From: Onthophagus taurus
Taxonomy: Eukaryota > Arthropoda > Insecta > Coleoptera > Scarabaeidae
NCBI RefSeq assembly: GCF_036711975.1
Contig: NC_091975.1
Location: 6,884,501-6,948,500 of the forward strand
Length of the DNA stretch: 64,000 nucleotides
Direction of reading: 5' to 3'
The notes under the pieces were generated by a model. That model saw only the letters and a list, made by a program, of their open reading frames with translations. It was not told the DNA's origin and ran no database searches. The position numbers and the translations under genes were made by a program. How positions within the stretch are numbered: position 1 is the first letter of the stretch; each line of letters starts with the position of its first letter. Of this stretch, positions 1 to 22,254 are shown piece after piece.

Positions 1-765
1 AATTAAAGCATTTTTGAATCTTATTAAGATCGTTTCAATATTTATTAAAAAATCGTTATATTTAATTTTGACATTTGACAGTTTATTACATAACTTTTTT
101 AATTTATAACCCAAATATATCATGTTTGGTATCAAATTAAAGCATTTTTTAAGCTTATTAAGATTATTTCAATATTTATCAAAAAAATCTTATATTTAAT
201 TTTGACATTTGACAGTTTTTTTTACCTAACTGTTTTAATTTTTAACCCAAATATATCATGTTTGGTATCAAATTAAAGCATTTTTGAATCTTAAGATCAT
301 TTCAATATTTATCAAAAAATTGTTATACTTAATTTTGACATTTGACAGTTTTTTTACCTAACTTTTTTAATTTTTAACCCAAATATATCATGTTTGGTAT
401 CAAATTAAAGCATTTTTGAATCTTAAGATCATTTCAATATTTATCAAAAAATTCTTATACTTAATTTTGACATTTGACAGTTTTTTTACATAACTTTTTT
501 AATTTTTAACCCAAATATATCATGTTTGGTATCAAATTGAAGGATTTTTGACTCTTATTAAGATTGTTTCAACATTTATCAAAAAATCGTTATATTTAAT
601 TTTGACATTTGACAGTTTTTTACCTAACTTTTTTAATTTTTAACCCAAATATATCATGTTTGGTATCAAATTAAAGCATTTTTTACTCTTATTATGATCA
701 TTTCAATATTCATCAAAAAATCGTTATATTTAATTTTCACATTTAGCACTCTTTTACGTAACTTT
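1..765. repeat. 132-bp tandem satellite, about 5.7 copies
   Basis: The stretch is built from diverged copies of one AT-rich unit of about 131-137 bp. Each copy carries the landmarks AATTAAAGCATTTTT, TTTTGACATTTGACAG and ATATATCATGTTTGGTATC. Copies begin near 1, 134, 271, 402, 534 and 669; the last one decays after about 740. The array probably continues beyond the left edge of the window. It ends about 40 bp from the 3' end of the SH2 gene. No coding potential is seen. Confidence 0.93.
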
Positions 766-802
766 TACGTTCCATTAAGATTAATATCCCAATTAAGCGA
801 TA

Positions 803-2509
803 TCAACTATATTTAAAATACTTACTTGAATAGTTCTCAATTAATTCCTCAATGGTAGTATAATGATCATATTTATAAATATAAAACCCCTTTTCGCTTG
901 AAAATATGATATAATGGAGAACATTTTCGGGAAATTTTACCGAAAGACATTTACAACCTCTAAAATTCGATGAATCGCGAAGAACATAACTGTAATAAGG
1001 TTTTTTCATTAATTCCATTTTTGTCATCTCTTTACAAGTCCTTAAAGAAATCGTATCATTTTATAAATAAATTTATTAAATAGAATAATTAAAACCTCGC
1101 AAGATGAATCTCTTCGGTTACTTCCCCTTTCGGTTGTGTATTAAATAAATCTTCAAAATCATTTTGAGCGTACGTTTTTATTAATGAAGATATGGTTGGA
1201 AATAACGACCATTCGTAAATGTAATAATAATTTTTCTTTTTATGGATTAAGTAGTGGTAAATGCGGTGTTTTAGTTTTACACTTAACGAAAGGTCGCCAT
1301 TTCTTGATGGTCTTACTAAATAACTAAAAACGCTTAATTTTGATAAGTACTTTTCGGCTTCTTCTCGTGTGAATGTTTTCATGTAACTGAGCATAAAATA
1401 ATTATTAAAAAAGATATTAAAACGAAATTAAAAGAATCTTACTTTTGAGTGCAATCTTCCAATGATTGGTAATGGTCTGTTATAAAATATTGCAAATTAA
1501 TGTTTTATTTTAATTAAATAAAATAGAAACTTACCTGCACTATCATATTCATTATTTTGTGAGTCGTAAATATCGCAGTTTGAATTTAATAACTTTTTCC
1601 AGTTATTTTTTGAATACGTTTCAATGAGGTCAGTTACTGAAGAAAACATTTCTCCGTAATTAATGTAAAATTGTTCCTTGTGCGAATAAATAACAAAATG
1701 TTGTATAGCATTTTCTGTTTTTAAAGTTAAACATTTATTCCCGGTTTGTTCTGATATTCTAATTAAATAAGAATAAACTTCTTTGTTTGATAAATATTCT
1801 TCGGCTTCTTCTCTCTTCATTTTTTTAATGTTTTCTAATAAATTTGTTGAACAATATTCCTCAATAATTGATTCATCATCACTTTGTTCGTAGGTTTCAT
1901 TTTTTTCTTTTAATTCAAGTAATTTCTTTTTTAATACACCGTTTAATTCATTATTTTTAGGAATTCCTTTAGGAATGGGTTTGTTAACATCTTCACTTTC
2001 ACCTATTAAAACTTTTTTAGTGTTAAAAAAAACAACTTTAATTTAAACTTACTTTCTGTCTTAACCGAAATGATTTGAGGTTGGCAATATATCTTTTCAT
2101 CTTTTATTTTTTCGTTCGGGTTAAGTATTTCATTCCAATTATTTTCTAATAAAAATTAAATTAAAATGTGATAAAAAAGGATAAAAAGGGGTTACCTGAA
2201 TAATTTTTGATTAAATCCTCCAAATCATCGAATTTCTTAGTTTTAAAAAAATAATAAAAATCTTCGGAATCTTTGTAAATTTTGTATTGTTTTATTGATT
2301 GCTCCAATTTAATCGATAATGTTAACCAGGGAAATAATTTTGAGGTTGTAATTAGAAATGAATAGAGAGGCTTTTCGGGATTTTTCAAAAAATTTAAAGC
2401 TTCTTCTTTTGTAAAATTTTCTTTTAACCAACTACGAATTAAAAAAAGTATATAATCAATTCAACAAATAAACTTAAACTTACTCGGGACAATTATTTCG
2501 CTCATCCAT
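803..2509 (-). CDS. Protein with four tandem SH2 domains
   Basis: Seven exons join in frame into 461 residues: 2509-2484, 2431-2196, 2145-2053, 2002-1535, 1476-1443, 1386-1096 and 1040-803. All introns are 40-60 bp; five donors are GTAAG or GTAAC, while the sixth (GTTTTA at 1095) is weak. The protein holds four SH2 domains at about residues 10-98, 174-262, 287-370 and 384-461. Each shows the entry helix (KEEA, REEAE, TREEAE, diverged in the fourth), the FLVRES-like strand (FLITTS, YLIRIS, YLVRPS, YVLRDS), the central strands and the closing LI..Y motif. Phosphotyrosine-binding Arg (200, 311, 404) and the following-strand His are kept in domains 2-4; domain 1 has Thr37 and Gln instead. There is no kinase, phosphatase or other catalytic domain. 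The linker between domains 1 and 2 (about 99-173) is Lys/Glu-rich. The start at 2509 was chosen because its phase alone fits exon 2. The last exon may read through a GTAAGT near 827 or splice further; the former gives the stop at 803. Confidence 0.8.
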
Positions 2510-2763
2510 CTCTTATAACATTACTCACTCAATTAATAAATAATTTATGAAAACCTTTTCATCGAAACTTTTAAATCGACTAAACATGTAAAAAAAGTTT
2601 AAATGAATACATTATACCTAATTTTATATCTTATCAACTTTAATTCAATATTTTATAACTTAACAGGAATTTTAAACTAAAACGTGTTGTTACGAAATAG
2701 ATTGATTTAATGTTGCAAGGAGGAAATGAAGTAAGTAATAATCAGTAAGTTTATTGATAAAAT

Positions 2764-3084
2764 ATGAACTTAATTACTAAAATGGATACAAATACAAACT
2801 TCTCATTATCAACTTATTTCCTCAATCAATTTGATGCATTTATTCTCTTGCGCCTAAATAATCAAGAGTTAACTTTAACCTTCAAGCGACCTTGGATGGC
2901 TATGGGATTCCCCGAAGTATATTCGATAAAGTTTCGGTGTCCCTCCCAACCTCGAAATGTGTACTATATAAACTACAAAGTTGTTTATTTATTCACTTAT
3001 CTTGTTGGTGAGCTTACTGCTGAACTAATTTCTATGATTCAATATTTATCGACGAAAAACGCTGAACTCATATTTGTTCAGTAG
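2764..3084 (+). CDS. Unrecognised 106-residue ORF, faintly SH2-like
   Basis: A single open frame opposite in direction to the four-SH2 gene. I do not recognise the family. It contains FILLRLN followed by LTLTF, then VYSIKF and VYYINY, an order reminiscent of the FLVRES strand, the next two strands and the phosphotyrosine pocket of an SH2 domain, with Arg at the right place. The entry helix has no EEA motif and the C-terminal part does not fit well. It could be a decayed, inverted relative of the neighbouring SH2 exons, an exon of another gene, or a chance frame. No neighbouring splice site clearly extends it. Confidence 0.3.
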   Translation: MNLITKMDTNTNFSLSTYFLNQFDAFILLRLNNQELTLTFKRPWMAMGFPEVYSIKFRCPSQPRNVYYINYKVVYLFTYLVGELTAELISMIQYLSTKNAELIFVQ

Positions 3085-3159
3085 CTGCAAGTAACATAAA
3101 AAATATATCATTAAGTATCATCAATAACAATTAATATTTAAACAATAATTATATATTAC

Positions 3160-3227
3160 CAGAAATAATAAGCCTCTTCTTCGTCTAAACTACAATACAT
3201 CTTAGTTAAAGAGGTTTTCGCTGCCAT
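3160..3227 (-). CDS. Possible orphan first exon with SH2-like entry helix
   Basis: ATG in good context (CAAAGATGGC) opens 22 codons that end at a GTAATA donor in phase 2. The peptide ends in LDEEEAYYFW, which resembles the entry helix of the neighbouring SH2 domains (FTKEEALNFL, TREEAEKYL). I found no in-frame acceptor that links it to exon 1 of the four-SH2 gene. It is either the 5' exon of a further diverged copy, now decayed, or a coincidental short frame. Confidence 0.25.
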
Positions 3228-3259
3228 CTTTGACGTTTCCTAAACACCTACATAAATAA

Positions 3260-5260
3260 ATGATTAAAGTATCTATAAATAAAATAAAAATCAATAAAAA
3301 ATTTGATTTGAAATTGTATTTTCATTATAAGAAATTACGTCGTTACATTTAATACCTATATATACGAAACTACGACGCGGATACCTCGAAAAATAAAGAC
3401 GACGCGAAAAACTACGTTAAAAAAAATAATGATTTAAGACAAAGGGGAATTTAAACGTATCGAAAGGAAGAACTAAAGAGGATCGAAAAATTAAATAATA
3501 AAGAAATTAACAATTTCCATTTTTTTAATAACTATAGAGACATCGAAAAAGACCAACTCGACGATGATGATCATTTTCACCCTTACTTTAACTTTTTTCT
3601 TTATGTCTTCTTCTTATTTTGTTGCATAAAAGGAAAATGTTCTGCTTAGTTCATTCGAATACTGTACAGACAATTTTGACCAATATAACCAGATTTTTTT
3701 TCTTTTTTATTTCATTTTTTTTTAACGTTTTTCTTTTTTTTAAATAGTAAAGGCACAAAGTTCAATTAACCTGATTATGTTGCTTTAACTTCATTCTTTA
3801 TTCTCTACTACAACGTTTCGAACTAAGCAGAACTTTCAATTCTTGATTCGCTTTCTATTCTCAAAATTCACAACACAAAAAAAATTATATTAAATTTTAT
3901 AGGTAAAGAAAGTTTCAATTAAAATCAAATTATTATTGTTTACTATTTACAGATCAACCTCAAAATTGTTTATTACATAATTGATAAGAGAAAAATACAT
4001 TTTTTTTAATAATGATTTTTTTGTGTCGTGAATAAACAATTTTTTTTTAATTAATTAATTGATTCTATTTTAATTACTGAGATCAATTTGAGAAATGTTA
4101 TGCAATTAATTAATGCTCATGAGACAAAACGTGTATGTATAAAGACTTAATTCTAAGTGTTTTTTTTTTCTTTTAACTTTATGATACATACGATATTTAA
4201 TTAATTATACATCAAAAAACGGAAAAATTTTAATAAATTGAAATTAAACGATGACGATATGAAATGGACATTATTCATTTTACGTTAGAAATTCATTAAA
4301 AAATTATATAATTGAAATAAAACTATTTATTTAAGTTTAAAAGTGAAAAAACGCAATCATAAATTTTAGCTAAAATTAATTAATTAGTTTTTTAATCGCG
4401 TTTTTACACAAAATAACTTTATCATTCAGTTTTATCTAAATATAATTTTATGAATTATATAATTTTATTTTAGTTAAGTTTAATATTGAAAACATCAATT
4501 TTTCAAATATACCTCATAGATGGGTTACAATGAGCAATGATAAAATAATTCATGATTAATCTATATACAATTACTCAATTTTATTAAAATAACTATTTAT
4601 ATTTAGATAAAACCGAAAAATAAAAAGAAAATAAACAATCTAACAACTTCATTCCGAAATTTTTAAGATAATGAGAAATTCAATTAACTAATTCACTTTT
4701 TTTTAATTATTAAAAATAAAACATTTCATTATTTTCTTTTAAACTAAATTTAATAACTGTAAATTTTTTCTTTTAAAAACTAACTACTTGAAGGTGAAGG
4801 TGAAAACGCGTTCGTACCAAAAAAAGTTTATTTTTCACGAATGCACGCTCGAAAAAACTTTTTTTTATATATTTCTTTAATTTAATCTGAAAATGAATAA
4901 AACAACTCACTCACGACTCATCAAAATCCGTCCACAATCGCGGTTCATTTTTTTTTTTTAATTTTTTTCTCTTTTTCACCGCAAACACAACTTTATTTTA
5001 ACTCACAACTCACCGTCCGCCATCATCCCCTCTTTCTCTCTCTATAATGAAAACTGCGAGCGACCATTGAATATGTTTCTGTGTCGTAATGAAGGCAAAG
5101 ATGGTAAAGAGACCTGAGCTGCCCCCAGAAAAAAAGGGGCTTCTTCTTATTTTTTTTTTCTTTTTTTATTTCCTTTCTTATCAATTTTTTTTTGTTAATA
5201 TTTTTTTTTAACTTTATATATTTAAATTAGACTTATCTAACTCGCCCATTCGTTCTTAAC
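3260..5260. other. AT-rich stretch without a recognised gene, likely ZSWIM8 3' UTR in part
   Basis: No convincing open frame was found on either strand. The part next to 5260 lies downstream of the ZSWIM8 stop and is probably transcribed as its 3' UTR; how far is unknown. Poly-T and poly-A runs are frequent. Confidence 0.5.
3639..3833. repeat. 14-bp inverted repeat, 195-bp span
   Basis: GTTCTGCTTAGTTC at 3639-3652 is matched by its exact reverse complement at 3820-3833. It may be a hairpin in the ZSWIM8 3' UTR or the ends of a small non-autonomous element; no target duplication is evident. Confidence 0.4.
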
Positions 5261-5647
5261 CTAATTTATCGATTGGTAATCGTTCATTTGTTGCTGTTGT
5301 TGAATTTGTTGTTGCTGAATCTGTTGCTGTTGCTGAATTTGTTGTTGTTGCTGAATTTGTTGATGTTGCTGAATTTGTTGTTGTTGTTGAATCTGTTGTT
5401 GCTGTTGAATTTGTTGTTGTTGAATTTGTTGTTGCTGTTGAATTTGTTGTTGCTGTTGAATTTGTTGTTGTTGTTGAATTTGTTGTTGTTGTTCATTTAC
5501 GGTAACCACCGAAAAATGAAGATGTTCCGCGGCGATATAAGTCGGAATTGGCGGTGCGATGATTGCGTGTGGAAACGTGCAGACTTGCGGTTGCTGCGAT
5601 ATGTCCATGCTCTCGCTGGTCGGTATCGAGACCGCCTCCGTCCTTTG

Positions 5648-5650
<3 letters not shown>
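5261..5650 (-). CDS. In-frame extension after the ZSWIM8 UGA stop (candidate readthrough)
   Basis: The ZSWIM8 frame ends at TGA (5650-5648). It is followed by C, the leakiest +4 base, and the same frame then stays open for 128 codons to a TAG at 5261. The first ~50 codons are non-repetitive and GC-richer than the flanking UTR-like DNA, encoding among others PHAIIAPPIPTYIAAEHLHF. The rest is mostly QQQQQI repeats. This could be programmed readthrough, an alternatively spliced tail (a GTAAAT donor overlaps the stop), or an ordinary 3' UTR with a chance frame. The chance explanation covers the Gln part easily but the first 50 codons less well. Confidence 0.5.
5285..5495. repeat. Poly-Gln microsatellite, CAA/CAG with periodic ATT
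   Basis: On the minus strand, runs of four or five CAA/CAG codons are separated by ATT, giving a 15-18-bp higher period (about a dozen units). The repeat is free of stops in all three minus-strand frames and also produces a long plus-strand Leu/Asn frame, which is an artefact. Confidence 0.9.
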
Positions 5651-17057
<11,407 letters not shown>

Positions 17058-17420
17058 CTGAAAGAAGGGGAGCCGCGAAACACCTTGCTTGACCCTCTCG
17101 CAAAGGAGGCCCTTTATGGTCGTCGTCGTCGGCCGCGGCTCCTCCGCACTAATACCAGAGCCGATCACTTCATACGCTCGTCCGTTCGCCCTCGCCCAGT
17201 GGCCCCTTCGAGGGTACGTTCCCTCGTTTTAAAACGGATACTCTCCGTTCTGTCCCCGTCGACGACGACAACAAATATGGCGAGCGGCGGACTACTAGCC
17301 ACTACTGGCCCCGCATCACTTCGGCGCCGCGAACGAGACGGAACACAAAAAAAGAGGACCTTTAGCCGTCCTTACCACAACCAGAGAAAACAGCTGTTAA
17401 CCTTTCTGACACACCACTGA
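17058..17420 (-). promoter_or_regulatory. Probable ZSWIM8 promoter and 5' UTR region
   Basis: GC-rich DNA directly upstream of the conserved ZSWIM8 N-terminal exon. It contains a pyrimidine tract plus CAG acceptor (CCCCTTCTTTCAG, 17070-17058) and, upstream on the minus strand, a GTAAGG donor at about 17372. This suggests a spliced 5' leader. No ATG in frame with the protein was found here. Confidence 0.4.
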
Positions 17421-17667
17421 CAGATGGCAACCTAAACTAATTTTACTATTCTTTCATAGATGGCACCACGTTAAAAATTATTTTTTAACCTAACCTAATT
17501 ATTTCATTATATTTAATAAAAACAAATCAAAACACTTTTATTAATTTAATTTACAACCTTATTAAAATAGTAAATAAACAAAACGTAATATTAGTTCCAC
17601 CAAAGTTTATTAATATTAACTAAATTCAAAAGTTACATAGAATATAAACCTTAATTGGAACAACGAT

Positions 17668-18183
<516 letters not shown>

Positions 18184-18399
18184 TTTAACCTAAAACAAAG
18201 TGCAGCACATTGAATTGAACTGTCAAAATATATATAACCTCAAAATATTAAGTTTATCTACAATCATCGGGGTTGTACTACGAAGGAATTTACAAAAATA
18301 CGTTTTACAACGACTTACTGAATGTTAATGATTATGATTTAAGAGGAATTTTTTATATTCTCTTGATAAATAAGGAAATAAATCGAAAAATTTACTTAC

Positions 18400-18447
18400 G
18401 ATTGACAAGACGCTTCTGTCGTTAACCAACAGGCCGAATAAAAAGAG
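18400..18447 (-). promoter_or_regulatory. RpS14 untranslated first exon with TOP-like start
   Basis: On the minus strand CTCTTTTT (18447-18440), a C-started pyrimidine run as in 5' TOP mRNAs, is followed by about 40 bp and a strong GTAAGT donor (18399). An AG acceptor precedes the RpS14 ATG. Known TOP mRNAs are controlled by mTOR/LARP1; the exact transcription start here is inferred. Confidence 0.55.
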
Positions 18448-18711
18448 TGGGGATGATTTTAAATAGGCGGGAGTTTCAAATTTTTTTTATTAATAATGAT
18501 TCATTTTAATTAATTTATTTTTAATAATAATTTTTTATATAATATTTATTGTGTTGATCATTTATTAAATGAAAAATTAAACTAATTTTAGGGAAAATTA
18601 AAATAATTTCCTAAAACGCCATCTAGTAAATAAGACATAACCTATAACTGTCAATTAAACGTCAGGTAATTGTCATTTAGTTTCAAATACTAAAAATATT
18701 TATTATTAATC

Positions 18712-19494
18712 ATGGATGATTCTTTAATTGATTTAGCAAAGCATTTTGAAGACGATTTTCCCATTAATGAACCATTAAAAGCGAACCAAGTAATCAGCTC
18801 CGATAATAGTGAAAGCGAAAAACCAACAACTTCTAAATCTACAATAAATCCGCATTGTTTACTTGTTAATCCGAAACAACGTGGTAATCCTATATTGAAA
18901 TCAATCACGAATGTGCCTTGGGAATATGATGCCATCATTCCTGATTATCAAATGGGATTAACAACTTGTGCATTGTTTCTTTCGTTGCGTTACCACAATT
19001 TAAACCCAGATTATATCCACGAAAGATTAAAATTATTAGGGAAATCTTTTGAATTACGTGTGTTATTAGTGCAGGTTGATATAAAAGATTATGATTTTGC
19101 ATTAAAAAATTTAACGAGGATTTGTATATTAGCTGATATGACTTTAATATTGGCTTGGAGTCCAGAAGAAGCTGGTAAAATTATTGAAACTTATAAGATT
19201 TATGAGAACAAACCAGCTGATTATATTAAAGAACAAAGCGAATCTTCTCCTTATTTACAAGTAAGAATTTTTTTTATGAAAATAATTATAAAATTGTTTT
19301 TTTTGTAGTTAATTCAAGCTTTAACTACCATTAAGCCGTTAAATAAAACTGATGCAATGACTTTAATCACAAAATTTAAAACATTGGAAGGAATCTTAAA
19401 AGCGAGTGAATATCAATTAAGTGAATGTCCTGGATTTGGACCTAGAAAAGCTAAGAAATTGTATTTAACTTTACGTGAAAGTTTTTGTAAATGA
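18712..19494 (+). CDS. ERCC1: DNA excision repair protein ERCC1
   Basis: Two exons, 18712-19260 and 19309-19494, give 244 residues (human about 297; the N-terminus is shorter). ERCC1 is the non-catalytic partner of the XPF nuclease and cuts 5' of bulky DNA lesions. The central domain begins near residue 47 with [17 protein letters not shown] and includes [33 protein letters not shown] and [16 protein letters not shown], the fold that binds XPA and DNA. The last ~55 residues form the helix-hairpin-helix pair that binds XPF ([15 protein letters not shown]). The splice junction falls inside the linker after SPYLQ. The first ~45 residues are acidic and Ser-rich. It faces away from RpS14 and may share its promoter region. 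Confidence 0.97.
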
Positions 19495-19736
19495 AATAAG
19501 TATTTTGGTTTGATTTATTTATTTGGTGGTATAAAATAACTGGCCTTTTATGTATTTTTTAAGAATTAAATAGCATTTTGAACACATTTAAAAATTAATC
19601 TACATAAAAATAATAACAAAATAGAGTGATTTTTATCTACATAAAGAAAAAAAAGTGTTAGTGTTAAAAAATAATCATTTTTATGGCAGTGCTTTTAATA
19701 ATTTCCTAGTTTACACCATAATTCTAAAATGCTTTT

Positions 19737-22173
19737 TTATGTAATTAGTAAATTTGTTATAACTAAACACATAAATCCAATAAAAGCAAGATTTTTATTC
19801 CCACTTCCAGGCACTGGCTCAGTTTTACTCATCATCCAATAAAAAGCTTGGGATTTATTTCTTATTTTAAGTTCATGTCCAACTAAACGACGAATTTTCG
19901 CATTATATTCATTTAACCATCTTATCTAAAAAAAATTAATAATAAAGTAATTTAGAATTAGGATTTAATTAAAAATGAATTTACTTGTTGGGCTGATAAT
20001 AAGTAAGGATTAATTAATTTCGGCTCATATGGGACCAAGGTTAAAACTTCGAATCCAAGAAATTGCTCTCCAGAATCTAACTGTTGTAACCATCGTTTAT
20101 TAATCACTTCAAGAACGTTTTCTAACCGAACACCAAATTGATTATAATAACCAGGTTCGTTTGTAAAAATATAACCTTCTTTTAATAAATATTCATCAGT
20201 TGATTGATACGATATCGAAATTGGCGCTAAAAAAATTTCTGTTTTTATAATTTTTATTGTTTAATATTAAAGAACACCTTCATGTGATGATGAAAATGTT
20301 CCAATTCCATGCCCTGTACTATGGAGATAATCCAACCCCGCTTCCCATAAAGATGCTCTTGCTAAAACATCCATTACACTCGGATTTGTATTCGATGGGA
20401 ATGTTAACATCGCATAATCGATATTTCCTATTAAAACTCGAGTATATGCGTCTTTCATTTGATCAGTTGGTACACCTAAATGGATTGTTCTTGTTACATC
20501 TGTTGTTCCTTCTAAAAAATAACTTTTTTTAAAGGAAATTTTAGCTGTAGATTCTTAATTACCATAATATTGTCCTCCTGAATCCAACACAAGGGTACTA
20601 TTAAACCCAATAATTTTATTTGTTGTTTTACTTGGTTCGTAATGTGGTTGAGCTCCATTCGAACCAAAAGCAACAACTGTTGGAAAACTATTTCCCGAAC
20701 AATTAACCTGTTCGTATCTAATTCGATTTAATTCATTTGCAACTTGAAGTTCATCCCATTCATCCCCAGCTTCCATCTAAATTAAAAAAAATACAACATT
20801 TAATCACCTTTTTTTAGCCCAAATAGGAAAAAAATTTACTCTTGTTTCAAAATAAGCCATAAATTCACACATAGCAGCAGCATCTCTAATATGAGCTTTT
20901 GCCATTCCTACTCTTTCAATGTTGTTTTTAACGGCTTTCAAAAAAATGATGGGTGATGGTTTTGGGAGACGTTTCTTTTTGTCGACAAGACTATAAACTT
21001 TTTGACTAACACCTTCAGTAAATGTACATTTTGATGGTAAAAGAACGGTTTGCCATTGCAGCGTTAATGTTGGTAAATCACCCCAAAAAGCTGCGTAATC
21101 TTTTAATCTAAAAAATAACACAAAAATAAATTGGTTTTATAAAAATAGCGTTTCTTTTACTGCACAGAAAAATTTCCCTTTCCAATTGCTGCGTCTAAAT
21201 AATTTACGACCTTATTTCGAATTAATTTCGATTGATTCACGTACATGTAAATTTCAGTTTGCGCTAAAATAACATAACTTCTTACGAATGGATTAAAAGG
21301 AACATCTCTTCCCCGTATGTTTAATAACCAAGCAATTTCATCTAAAGCTGTTATTACCATTGCATCAGCTCCATTTTCGCGCATTTTTTTTCTAACTGAA
21401 ATTACCTTTTCAGTCCAACTAAGACCTAAAACAACAGATAGATTCTTTTTTTAAATAAAACGTAATTCTTTATATTACCAGCATATTGAATATCCCAAAT
21501 CGAAACAGGTTTCTCTTGGAATTCCTCTTCGTGGTCTTTCCAAATTACATCGATTAAATTCGGGTCGATTTCGATCATTTCAACGTTGACATCATCAAGT
21601 TGGTATTTTAATGTACCCCAAAGTTCGGCAGAAATTATTTTTGGATCAGCACCGATTCTATTTCCGGGTTTTAAATTTTTTTTCAACCATTCCCCAACCG
21701 ATGGAACCATACTATAACCCATTCTCATCAATAACCAATCACAATTAATTTGTTCATCCGCTTGGAGATGATATCTCCCATCCGTCCATAACGTTGCGTT
21801 AGTTAATGTTATTACAGCTATACCATAACTTCCACTAAAACCGGATATATACTTTAAACGTTGATCATAAGGTGCAACATATTGAGTCTAAAAAAATAAT
21901 TTTTATATATAAATAAATTTTTTGATGGAATTATTACTTGATGTTCATCATCTGAAGTAATAATATAAGCATCGATTGGTTTCTTTTTTAAAACAATTTG
22001 ATTTTGCATCATTTGCCTTAATTCATAAAGTCTTGATGTTGAGTTGAATCGATTTGGTGGTTGTCTTGGGAGGCCCACTTTTGAACAAGCTTTACGTTTT
22101 TCTCCTTTTTCTAACGCTTGGACAAATGCATCTTTTGGATCGTAGGAATCCAAACATTTTATCATAAAAATTC
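19737..22173 (-). CDS. Xaa-Pro aminopeptidase, membrane (XPNPEP2-like) form, 5' end unresolved
   Basis: Eight exons: 22173-21938, 21887-21479, 21425-21161, 21107-20840, 20776-20563, 20511-20278, 20226-19985 and 19925-19737. This M24B metallopeptidase removes an N-terminal residue next to proline. All five expected metal ligands are visible: LVLDSG and TTDVTRT (two Asp), TGHGIG (His), TNEPGYY and GVRLENV (two Glu). The N-terminal creatinase-like domains are present (DAYIITSDDEH, YISGFSGS, LWTDGRYHLQAD). The C-terminus ends in a small-residue stretch (PGSGN) and a short hydrophobic tail, as in the GPI-anchored mammalian XPNPEP2 rather than cytosolic XPNPEP1. The first exon listed starts in phase 1 after an AG acceptor, so a 5' exon, expected to hold a signal peptide, lies upstream, probably beyond the satellite array. 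Alternatively translation begins at the ATG at 22165. The GTGTTC donor at 20277 is weak. Confidence 0.93.
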
Positions 22174-22254
22174 CTGCAAAGAAAAAAAAAACATTTTAGA
22201 ACCTTCTTTTTTTAAATTTGTTAAATTTGAACTAGAATCATTCGGGTTTAGCCA

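Noticed and set aside
1-765. CRISPR-like array
   Set aside because: The repeat is continuous with no unique spacers and the DNA is eukaryotic; it is a satellite.
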